DNA of 64,000 bases from Kingdonia uniflora (Eukaryota; Streptophyta; Magnoliopsida; Ranunculales; Circaeasteraceae): NCBI GenBank assembly GCA_014058105.1, contig JACGCM010001538.1, positions 248,001 to 312,000 on the forward strand. The letters run 5' to 3'. Within the stretch, counting starts at the first letter, position 1, and every line of letters starts with the position of its first letter. Under the pieces are notes generated by a model. It was not told the origin of the DNA. It saw only the letters and a program-made list of their open reading frames with translations, and made no database searches. Both the position numbers and the translations under genes were made by a program. This document shows positions 36,718-46,406 of this stretch, piece after piece.

Positions 36718-38543
36718 TTATGTTGCTTGAGTCACATTCCTGAAACCATTAAAGGACTTTTGGATAAAAAAGGAGTTAGCAAACGATTGGGCATATGATC
36801 GATGAGGTTTCTCTCTTTTCAAACGTAGATTATTCCTACCACAGAGTTGAGGAACATATCTACAATAGGGAGCAAGATGACCCTTTTGACCATAAGCCTC
36901 ACAATAAAATACATGAAAGACAAAAGGCTGCTCATTCTGCCTATGAGGAGCATCAATAATACTAGGTTTGGGAAAAAATGAAGTTGAAGTAGCCTTGACA
37001 AACTCAATGACTTGAGATGAGGTAGATTTGACGTTTTGCTCATCAAATCCTAATCCTCTTTTGTCAGATCCATGTTTTCTCATACTTAGTATTTTGTCAA
37101 TGTTTTTAGCTCCATGATAAAACACTTCGAGTTTCTGTTGAGTAGAGGTCAACTCGAGTCTAAGTTTCTCAATTTCTATTTCCCCAAATTTCACCTTTTC
37201 TACAGCAATGAGTCTGTTTTGTTCACATGTCTTAAGTTGACCACTAAAAGATTGTTTCTCATTCTTAAGTTTCTCAAGCTTAGAAACAAGTTGATAGTAC
37301 AACTCTTCAAGACTCGGCTTTTCACAGTTATCACTTTCATAGTCCTTATGATCATCTCCGTCAGTTTCAAGTACAAACACATCAAAGTGATCACTACCTA
37401 AGGAAATAACAGCAATGTGAGCTCTCAAACCATTTCCTCCTTCTTGGAAGGGATCAACATGGTCATTAGAGTCATCATCACTATCATCCCACGTAGCGGT
37501 AATGTTCATAGCTTTATGATTCCTATTAGAGCTCTTGGTGGGGCAACTGTGAGCATAGTGACCATACTTGTGACACCTATAACATTCAACTTTATTGAGG
37601 TCTTGGTCTGAGTCATTATGAGAATGAGTACTAGAGTTAGTTTGTTTGCCATAAGACTTAACACGGTCATGAGGACGAGACTTGTAACTCACATTTTGTC
37701 CTTGTTTCTCAAATTGCCTTTTTTTTTAAGTTTTCTTAATTGTTGACTTATAAGAACAATATGAGAGTCAGAGTTAAGTTTCTCATCATTGTCAGAATTA
37801 CAGTAGCTTTCAACATATCTGGTTCCCTGAGAAGATGAAGAGTTGGATGAAGACTTAAATGCCACACTATTACTCTTCTTAGGATTTTTTATTTCCATTT
37901 CGATTTCAAAAGTACATAATTTTCCAGCAAGTGTGTCAGGTTTCATAGTTTTAAGATTTTGTGCTTTCTCTATAGCATCACGTCTGAATCTAATATTCTT
38001 AGGAAGAGATCTTAAAATTTTACGTACTATTTGAACATCGGTGTATCCAACTCCTAAAGAGGAACTGTTGTTGACAATGTCACTAAGTTTGGCATAAAAC
38101 TCACTAAAGGACTCATCCTCACTCATCCGGATGTTCTCAAATTGAGATGTGAGCATTTCCAGTTTGTTTTCTTTAACAGTGTCATCACCTTCGTGAGTAC
38201 GTATTAAGATGTCCCAAGCTTCTTTCGAAGTGGAACATGCGGATATATGCATATACTTACTATGGCTCAGCGCATTAAAGATAGCATTAAGACCTTTATA
38301 ATTATACCCAGATGTTTCTTTTTCTTCCTTGGTCCATTGATTTCTAGGTTTAGGAATTTCTACAGCAGTTGCTGGTTCACCCCGCATAACAGTAGAGGGC
38401 GCCCATCCATCTTCAATGGCAATCCAGACATCCTCTCCCATGGATTGCAAGAAGGCAACCATTCGAACCTTCCAGTAAGGAAAGTTTGTGCCATCAAAGA
38501 GTGGTGGACAGTTTATAGGACCTCCAAATTTTTCAGAATCCAT
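36718..38543 (-). pseudogene. Sirevirus gag (frameshifted)
   Basis: The start at 38543 (MDSEKFGGPINCPPLFDGTN) fits Sirevirus gag; an upstream in-frame ATG at 38573 is possible. The capsid part has YWKVRMVAFLQS, SKEAWDIL, NIRMSEDESFSEFY and KILRSLPKNI. A run of nine A (37719-37727) is the site of a frameshift; beyond it the frame resumes with FEKQGQNVSYKSR. The zinc knuckle CYRCHKYGHYAHSC lies at about 37584-37543. A second knuckle-like CEAYGQKGHLAPYC has Tyr in place of the second Cys. The C-terminal third is coiled-coil-like. Confidence 0.92.
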
Positions 38544-38602
38544 TAAATCAAGCACGTACAAAAACAGGATCACCGCTCAGGATATAAAGCCTACAAGAAA
38601 TT

Positions 38603-38618
38603 CTACTCTTATACCAAT
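38603..38618 (-). other. Primer-binding site of the Sirevirus
   Basis: Directly after the 5' LTR the minus strand reads ATTGGTATAAGAGTAG, close to TGGTATCAGAGC, the sequence complementary to the 3' end of plant initiator tRNA-Met used by most copia elements. Confidence 0.85.
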
Positions 38619-39609
38619 TGAAATTCTATATGCTCGTAATTAATGAATTTTGAGAAAATAGGTCAGAATAATTCCTATCAATCAATACTCTAAGGTTAAA
38701 CAGAAACAATCAAAAGCAAAAACACGGAATTAAATGACACAAGCAAATGTTCACCCTGTAGAAACTCCTTACTCAGGAGAAAAACTATAGGTCGTTGTCG
38801 AGGATCACGACAACCAAAAGTATCACTAATCAAAAAGAGTTATACTGAATTACACTTACAGCTTTAATAACCTAGTCTCAAGATTATCACTCTTCTGACT
38901 AAAGCATCGCGCTCCATCTTCTTCTTATTCTTACAATAACTCTTCTTGATCTCTCACCAAGAAACTTCTTCTATTCTCACAACAGCCCGTCTTGATGTCT
39001 CACCAAGAAACTTCTTCCAGAATTGTTCTTGAACAAATAATTGAGAAGTCTTTGAAACCCTAACTCAACATCAATCTAAAGATCAAAAGATGATTTATTG
39101 ATCTTGAGTTCTTCTCACTCACTGATAAAGTCTTTTTGGAGCCTTTAGAAAGAAAAACCTTTTGGCCAAGAAAAGAGCAAGAGAGAAAAAGAAACTAAGG
39201 TTTCTTTAAATAATAGTTCTATTTCTCTCGATATTCGTTCGAACAATACCAAAAGTTATTCGAACGAATCACGTCTAATTTGGTCAAAAACTCTAGAAAG
39301 TTTACATCTCGTTTGAACGAAAAGAAGTCTCGTTCGAACGACAATTGTATGTGGGCCAAATTCCAGGGGATTTGACACTTCGTTCAAACGACAAGAAATC
39401 TCGTTCGAACGACAATTGCATATGGGCCAAATTCCAGGGGACTTGTCACTTCGTTCAAATGACAAGAAAATTCCTTCGAATGACAAAATAGAGAAAGGCT
39501 CCTTCCTTTTATCAGAGAGTAATACTTACCTTCTGTCCAGTGATCTGCGTCTTCGACTGAAACAACCAGAAACTCCATAAACACGAAATGAGACAAATAA
39601 AACCTTTCA
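38619..39609 (-). repeat. 5' LTR of the Sirevirus (right copy)
   Basis: 991 bp, the same length as the left LTR, TG...CA. The palindromic TTCGAA sites are kept, with some decay (for example CGTTTGAACG near 39309). Confidence 0.95.
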
Positions 39610-39614
39610 GGACT

Positions 39615-40787
39615 ATCAATCAAGACCTTCATAGAGTTGATAAAGAAAGTGGTATCAATGTGTTTCCCACCCCGTAACTCCACAAAAGCCCTCATAATGT
39701 CATCCTCGCTCACAAAAGAGTATGTTCTATTCTGAACTTTCTCTAACAAGATCAACTCCATAATAGACGGGATAGCATCATAAGCCCGACTCTCGCCTGA
39801 GGCTGTGGGCCTTTTTCTCTGGCAAAGGCAGATGTACTACGAGATATCCTAATATGCTCCCGAGTAAAAAATAGGTGCTAGAGGATAGGTGCCCCCATGT
39901 TGACTCCCTCTTGGGGGTAGCTGGTACAGTGTCCTGAGTGTGGCTATACTCATAAGCAGAGAAGTAAGGGTCCTTAATAGGGGTCTCAAGATCTATCTCA
40001 TCCATAATATCATCAATCATTGGAACCTTATCAACATCCTGAGGTGGTGGCTGATCAGTTGTAGGTCCATGGGCATATCTCCCAGTATCAAAGGTCCTAG
40101 AGAAGAGTACCTCGAGCTCATCTCTAAACTTGAGAGGGGTAGTCTTAAACTTCTTAGCTGCAGGGTATTGCTATTTCAAAATAAACAAGATGTGTATTAG
40201 GTGTTTATTGATAAGAAAGATAAACATATTTATCAAATAAGGAAGTATACTTATCAAATTATAAAAGAGATGCATACTTATCAAATTTTGAAGTAAACTT
40301 ATCAAATAAGAAAAAAGATACATATTTATCAAGTTATGAAGTAAACTTATCAAATAAGAAAAAAGATACATATTTATCAAGTTATGAAGTAAACTTACCA
40401 AATAAGAAAAGAAAAGCATACTTACCAAATAAGAAAAGATAAGCATACTTTATCAAATAAGAAAAAAGATGCAGACCCGAATAATATCATCCCAAGTCTC
40501 TTGAGGCCAATCAAAAGTATCATCCTCAACATTGCAACCATGCCCAGTCTTGTTGACCAAAGTGCTCCAGACCACATAGTTCTTCCTCAGGCAATCTCAT
40601 TAGTTCTTCAAGTCTGTTTGTTTAAAGTCTTCATTCAGTTGTTGGCATATCCTTTGCCACAAAGACACCTTGAGTAAGCTCTCCACCAACCCATAAGAAT
40701 TCACCTCCCTTTGACACTTGGAAATAAAAGCCAACTTCATGAATGGATTATCCTTAAACCCTCCATTTTTACTCTGAGATGCTATCA
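39615..40787 (-). pseudogene. Myb/SANT-like ORF1 of the Harbinger-like element, interrupted
   Basis: Two exons are clear. The first (40787-40477) begins after an AG acceptor and gives SKNGGFKDNPFMKLAF, then after two stops YVVWSTLVNKTGHGCN and DDTFDWPQETWDDII. This is the plant Myb/SANT-like DNA-binding domain (Myb_DNA-bind_3 pattern, with LxxxTGxG and W-D-x-I). The second starts at 40170 after TAG: QYPAAKKFKTTPLKFRDELE, then a frameshift between about 39990 and 39840, then RKRPTASGESRAYDAI and FVELRGGKHIDTTFFI. The Sirevirus sits in this second exon; the reading frame continues beyond it from 29035 down to about 28960 before a stop. The C-terminal (E/A)LRGxxxxDxxxF block also occurs in the element at 60767-63288. 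Upstream exons were not identified. Confidence 0.7.
40220..40472. repeat. 48-bp tandem repeat in an ORF1 intron
   Basis: The block AAGTAAACTTATCAAATAAG recurs at 40291, 40339 and (with one change) 40387, with decayed copies on both sides. It lies in the intron between the two Myb/SANT exons. As 48 is divisible by three, the minus strand stays open through it and shows a 16-residue periodicity. Confidence 0.9.
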
Positions 40788-40829
40788 CTGAAACATGAAA
40801 ATTTTTAAGTAATTAGGATAGATTGAAAG

Positions 40830-41125
40830 ACACCACCACCACCATTACTCTCTACACTCTCTACTTCATCTTCTTTCTCTCTGACCACCACCATTCTCTC
40901 TAAAACCCCACCAAAACCCCACTGCCACCATTACCAATACCCCACCACCATCACCTAAACCCACCGCCACCACCCAAAACTACTGCAACCACTACCCAAA
41001 CCCATCACCACCACCACCACCACAAAACCCCACTACCACCGCTACCAAAACCCCATCACCACCATCCAAACCACTGCCACCAATACCCAAACCCATTACC
41101 ACTGCCATCACAAAACCCCACCATT
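40830..41125. repeat. CCA/ACCACC-rich low-complexity region
   Basis: Irregular repeats of CCACCACCA, AAACCCCA and ACCCAAACCCA. It lies upstream of the Myb/SANT exons on the minus strand and may be part of their leader. Open frames in it (for example a Gly-rich one on the minus strand) are composition artefacts. Confidence 0.85.
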
Positions 41126-41476
41126 TCCACCACCACTGGAAAAAAAATCGATTGGGAAGGGAAGAAATGTTTTTTTGTGTTTGGGACAAGGGGTAATAAT
41201 TTCCTCAATGGTTAGGGGCAATTTAGGTAGAAAATCACCAAAAAGTGACTTAAGAGCCATCTTGAGGGAGGCCTCACCTCTAGTTTTAACTAGATGAACT
41301 AAATGCATCAAGCTGAAGAAGAAAAAAAACGGAACAAGAGCTCTTAATCTAACTAGAGGCAAAAACAAACACCCCCCTAAACTAGTTTCAGTCGTTAACA
41401 GAAGTCGTATTTTCTTAAACGACAGAAATCTGAAAAAGCTGTAATCCGTCTCAAAAATACGACGTCCTCTCTCTCT

Positions 41477-41484
41477 ATATATAT
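41477..41484 (+). promoter_or_regulatory. Probable TATA box of OBGC
   Basis: TATATATA after a CT-rich stretch, 50 bases before the OBGC start codon. The short distance leaves room for a leader of only about 15-20 bases, so an upstream alternative start is possible. The end of the Harbinger-like element lies about 100 bases upstream. Confidence 0.5.
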
Positions 41485-41526
41485 CTTGTGTCACTCCTCG
41501 AGCAAATTTACTTCTCCTGTAAAATA

Positions 41527-44500
41527 ATGGCTTATCTGTTCTTTCCCTCCTCTTTCTCTTCATCATCATCATCTCTAAACCCCTTTAGAAACTCCTCCAC
41601 TTCTCTACTAACTCATCAACATCTCCCCACCAGGTACTCTCTATTTCTCTGTCTTTAAATCTTACTTTCCAACGTTTCATACTTCTAATTCAATGCTCTT
41701 AGTTCTTGTTCTCTATTTGATTAAGTTAGGTTACTTTACTAATTGTAAAACTAGATGGGTATATCATTTCATCAGCCCAAACTTGAGAATTATAAGGAAC
41801 TCACAATCCCTTTTCCCCATTCTCACTTTTGGTACAAAAAATGAGTTTTTGATTATACCCATACCTGCTATAGCTGAACTAAGTTACCCCCATTGTATGT
41901 TTATTATCATTAGAATAATATTCGCAAAAACTATTACAATTCTTGACACTGTTTCTGAAAATGAACTATGGGAGGAATGTACTAATAATGGTTTTCCTTG
42001 GCAGGGTTAATTGGGAGATGGCTCGTGCTCGGAAAGTTAGATACAATGTTATTGAGTGTAGAGTAGTAGCCAAGATACCCAAGAACAAAGAGACGGCTTC
42101 CTCTAGTCCTCCGGCATTGATAAAAGAACCCCACAAGTACTTTGATCAGGTTGTTATTACGGTTCGTTCAGGAGATGGGGGTCATGGAGCTATTCTTAGT
42201 ATGCCTAACCAAAAGGCTCCTCCGAAGACGCCGCAGGGGAAACATAAATATGAACAGCAGGAGAAAAAGAAAAAGAAGAGTTTGTATAGAAGGGATTCAA
42301 ATGGATCACTTATCCTGCCTATGGGTGGACATGGGGGAGATGTCGTTATTTATGCGAACGAGGGGATAGATACGTTATTGGAGTTTCACAAGAAGAGTCG
42401 GTATAATGCAAAACGTGGTGGAAATGTTGATGCTATGGGTGTTTTGAGTTCTCAATTGCATGACGGTTTTGCTTCTCCAACATTGCGTATTCCAGTGCCT
42501 GTAGGTGTGTTGTGTGTACACTATGCTAGTGTAACGATTAATAAAAAGATTCTCAATGATCCAATACATGTGACATGATATAACATTCTTGGTTCACTAA
42601 TTTCATTCTGTAAACCTGTGACAGGTACAGTGGTAAAGCGTAAGCGAGGGACATTTCTAGCAGATCTAGCACGTCCAGGAGATGAAGTATTGGTGGCAAA
42701 GGGAGGACAAGGAGGGGTGAGTCAACCTTATCTCATTACTGTTAAGAGGATTGTAGATGTCATATCACATTGATAAGCCCCCATAAAAAGCTCTGCATGT
42801 AGGGAGCATCTCTTTTCCTCAATATCATCGAGTTTCACCTTTACCTAAGCCAAATTAAGAAGAATATACATCTTTACGCAGCTTCAAATGTTACTGCAAT
42901 AATGTAAGAGTGTGTTATGAAGCATCGCTTCATTCATGAGGTTCCATAGTTTTGCGATGCCTTGGCAGTGTTTATGGGAGTGCTTTTTTATATTTACTTG
43001 AGGTTTTAATTGTATTGCAAGCACGATTTCTTATTTGTATTTTCATTTGCTTGTTGCAGATTAGCTTATTAGAAATGCCTGAACACCAAAAGAAGAAAAT
43101 GATGACTGTAACTAATAGTGTCATGAGAGACGAAGATGATAAGGTAAAATCCTCCTCCCTTGAATGTTCTCATAAACACAGATCGAGGAAATCTTCTCTT
43201 AATTTTCGGTACGGCATGTGATATCCATTCGAAAGCATTAATTATTTGTTTTTTAGCTTGCCAGGAAACGTTCGAATTATGTAAATTTGATAGGTTGATT
43301 AAGATAGGAAACATCTAAAAAATTCGCCACATTAAAATCATAAAGTGAGTACAATGAGAAGGCTTCTTTATGGCTTGCAGGTTTTTGTTCTTGGTCAGCC
43401 TGGGGAGGAGGTTAGTTTGGAGTTGATATTAAGAGTAGTTGCTGATGTTGGTCTTGTGGTAAGCATTTCATTTGCGAACTAATGATTAAGTTGAGTGAAT
43501 CTTGGATGAAACTTGAAAGTTAGTTTAGGTGTATTTGAGAAAGTCGTGATCTTGTTAGGGACTTCCAAACGCTGGAAAATCAACTCTACTGGGATCCATC
43601 ACATTGGCAAAACCTGATATTGCTGACTATCCTTTCACTACATTAATGCCAAACCTTGGACGTCTTGATGGTGACGCTACTTTGGGTGCAGGTAAGTATT
43701 CATCAGAAGCAACATTAGCGGATTTACCTGGTCTCATCGAAGGAGCTCATCTTGGAAAGGTTTTCACAATAGCTTACATCTTGTTCTACCAGATGCTATC
43801 ATTAATTTAAATCAGTCAGTAGTAAAGTTCCAAATTTTCTCGGTGTAGGGTCTTGGACGGAATTTTCTAAGACACCTGAGGAGAACTAGGCTGCTAGTTC
43901 ACGTTGTTGATGCCGCTTCTGAGAATCCTGTTCATGATTACAGGATTGTAAGAGAGGTATAATTATGTCAAGCCAAAAACCTAAAAAAAAATCGTAGTTA
44001 GATGATTGTATTGGGTGGGTGATAACTTACTGAGCTTGTGCTGCAGCCTGCAGCATATTATTATATTATCTTGGGTAGTTTAGGCTAGTCATGCATGCTT
44101 TTATACTTTTATTATATGCATATTAAAAGGATAGACATGTGGCATATAAAAAGATTGGAAAGCTTAGAAGCAGCTCTAAGTAGATGCTTGCATCTACTTA
44201 ACTGTGTATATATATTAATTGACATGTGTAAATGGTGCTAAGTGGTTGTATAGTCTTTTACAGAGAGTTGCGCTCTACAACTATGTTAGGAATTACTTTG
44301 TGGCATTTCTCATTATTCAAAACCACCATTAAACTACATCAACACCTCCCAATGGCATAATGCATGAGTAAGTAACATTACTGCATTATACCCCAAAAAT
44401 ATAATAACAACCTAATAGATCATAATACATCATTCTCTGAAATTTATTGCTTAATGTCATACTGATCCATTGATGCAGTCGATTCAGTATTTTTATCCAA

Positions 44501-45263
44501 TTCATATATATTCTCCAGCCTTCATTTGAATTTTTTTTCCCATTTTAAATACAAGCAAATACAATATCTTGCAGGAATTACGGATGTACAACCCTGAATA
44601 CCTTGAACGACCATATGTTGTTGTGTTGAATAAAATCGACCTCCCAGAGGTTTGTTGAAATTATCTCTGATTTTGTCCTTATTTTGGCACTGAATGCCTT
44701 TGTTTCAGAACTACCGTGTCTTTCCGTCTTCAGAGCATACAGTGTTTTCTATATTTTAGTTTAAAGCTATAGTATCTATATGCTGTTGTTTTTTTCTACC
44801 CAGGCTTGTGATAGGTTGACGTCTTTGACACAAGAAATATCAGTGATTGGCTGCAGTGATACACCTAAACCAGAAACTAGTGTCGATGAAGTGAATCAAG
44901 TGGAACACCCCAACAAGTCTTCTTCAGTGTCTCCAAATAGAGATAGGAGAGATAAAGAAATTGAAGACTATTCACGTCCTCTTGCTGTTGTGGGTGTTAG
45001 CGTTCTGTAAGCTCATCTTTATTCTCTCAATCTTTCTTTCCCATTTTAATAAACGTACTTCCCTTAGTTTATATAGCTTCAGAGTTGAGATAGGTTTGTT
45101 CAGATCCATTTTTTAAGCTAAGAAACACTTGTAAACATTTTTTCGACTTCTTTGGTACAGGAAAGGCATCAAAATTGATGAGATGTTGAAGGAGATACGG
45201 GCAGCCTTATGGAAGTGCCAGGAGTCTGAAGAAGCCCTTGAACTAAGAAGTTCATATAAGTGA
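41527..45263 (+). CDS. Chloroplast Obg-type GTPase
   Basis: Ten exons joined in frame give 516 residues: 41527-41633, 42005-42504, 42625-42716, 43060-43143, 43381-43458, 43559-43759, 43849-43956, 44575-44649, 44804-45006 and 45161-45263; all introns are GT-AG. The Ser-rich N terminus ([16 protein letters not shown]) fits a plastid transit peptide. The Gly-rich Obg fold runs from about residue 81 ([28 protein letters not shown]) to about 280. The G domain follows, with G1 GLPNAGKST (288-296), DYPFTT (310-315), DLPG (342-345) and NKID (409-412), and ends with [20 protein letters not shown]. It matches Arabidopsis At5g18570 (ObgC/CPSAR1), needed for plastid ribosome assembly, thylakoid formation and embryo development. 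All GTP-binding motifs are intact. The next gene is convergent. Confidence 0.95.
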
Positions 45264-46406
45264 CATGGCCAAGGAACAAGGAGTGACGACTCAATTTCAG
45301 TATTATGGAAGTAGGTGCAAATTTGGCGAAGTCACAACCCCTGAATTGTGTATCCGGCTCTCCCTGGACCGTTATAACTCTTCTGAGATGAACCAAACAC
45401 AACTAAGATCTTACATCTCGTACTCAAAACCCGTTGATAGTAATACAAGCCCAACATTAACGGAAGGATGGAGTTTCTAGAGGGGTTCTATTTCTCTTTG
45501 CAGGGCAGATAACAACACTCGTGGAAATATAGAATGGTATCCTATCTTATGGACATGAGCGAAAAAATGTGTTCAAGCTTTTCGAGTACAATCATACTAA
45601 CATATTTATACATGTTAAGCTGAGAATCTTGGAGTTGGAGTTGAGTTCTATAACCCTGTGGAGCATACTGAGGGGCTAAATAAATGTATTTATCCATTTC
45701 AAATGTTTGTTTCTGTTATATGGTATGTATATCTGTTTCAGAACCCTCCCTCTGTTTATGATAAAATCCATATTGTATTTTGTTATTTGGCACCATTATA
45801 TTTGCCCAGTTTCAAGACTACTACATTCTGTATCATAAACATTATCCCATATAAAAATAAAAAATAAAAAATAAAAATGGTTTAGACTGTAGGCTAGTTG
45901 CATCTCTTAATACAGCAAAGGATCAATAAGTCCGCAGAGTAGATAAGTTTTCTCTAAATGAGAATTAGACGGCCAATATTTCTCTCAAAAACAATGTATA
46001 GTATGGGATTGTAGATAATTTTCAGGAGCATGTAAACATTTAAACTTGAATATTGCAACCATTACACCTATCAAAATTGTCTGTCAACTCAACAAATAAG
46101 CCTTGAGTCACTACGTAACTATCCTTAATGGGATTTGGATACACTCATACAAGTAATTATTTTAAACATCCATACAAGATACAACTGAGGCCTTCAAATC
46201 TAGGTAATCTAATTGCTCAGATAATAGTGGCTATTTCTCTTCAGCTCCCCCCTAGTGTTTCTGTACATGCTAGAAATGCAGCATGACGATCAATGTGATC
46301 CGATCCGTCAATTAGACTGGAAAAATGTGCAAGGGGATTGACTGACAACCTATCCAAGTATCTCTTCCATGACTACAATCACTAAGTTTTCTGGTATACC
46401 ATTGTC
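45264..46406. other. Spacer between convergent genes
   Basis: Contains the 3' untranslated regions of OBGC (plus) and the WDR13-like gene (minus). A 71-codon frame right after the OBGC stop (45265-45480) is most likely 3' UTR. I saw no TE ends here. Confidence 0.55.

Larger units (their letters stand above)
29041..39609 (-). mobile_element. Sirevirus-type Ty1/copia retrotransposon, structurally complete
   Basis: Two LTRs of exactly 991 bp (29041-30031 and 38619-39609), each TG...CA, are flanked by the 5-bp target duplication GGACT (29036-29040 and 39610-39614). On the minus strand the order is 5' LTR (right), primer-binding site, gag, protease, integrase, RT, RNase H, an extra ORF, polypurine tract, 3' LTR (left). 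RT motifs such as [22 protein letters not shown] and [14 protein letters not shown], the size and the GGGGGAGAT tract are typical of Sireviruses. By hand comparison the LTRs differ by about 5-6%, implying an insertion roughly of the order of two million years old under usual plant rates. Frameshifts, stops and an integrase deletion make this copy unable to move by itself. Confidence 0.95.
28355..41377 (-). mobile_element. Harbinger-like element carrying a Myb/SANT ORF1, split by a Sirevirus
   Basis: The left end (28355, GGGGTCTTTGTTTATTTCC) and the reverse complement of the right end (41377, GGGGGGTGTTTGTTTTTGCC) form imperfect terminal inverted repeats of about 45 bp. With the 10.57-kb Sirevirus removed the element would be about 2.45 kb, close to the related element at 60767-63288. 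It carries one decayed gene with a Myb/SANT-like domain, the type encoded by ORF1 of PIF/Harbinger elements, and no transposase. The flanks (GTT and TAA) do not give a clean TTA/TAA duplication, so class is inferred from the ORF and the ends. Confidence 0.55.

Noticed and set aside
40992..41572. Gly-rich and Met/Lys/Arg-rich minus-strand frames upstream of OBGC
   Set aside because: The first is the CCACCA repeat; the second lies antisense to the OBGC promoter and first exon.
45265..45480. Small frame directly after the OBGC stop
   Set aside because: It lies in the expected 3' UTR and has no recognisable domain or separate promoter.
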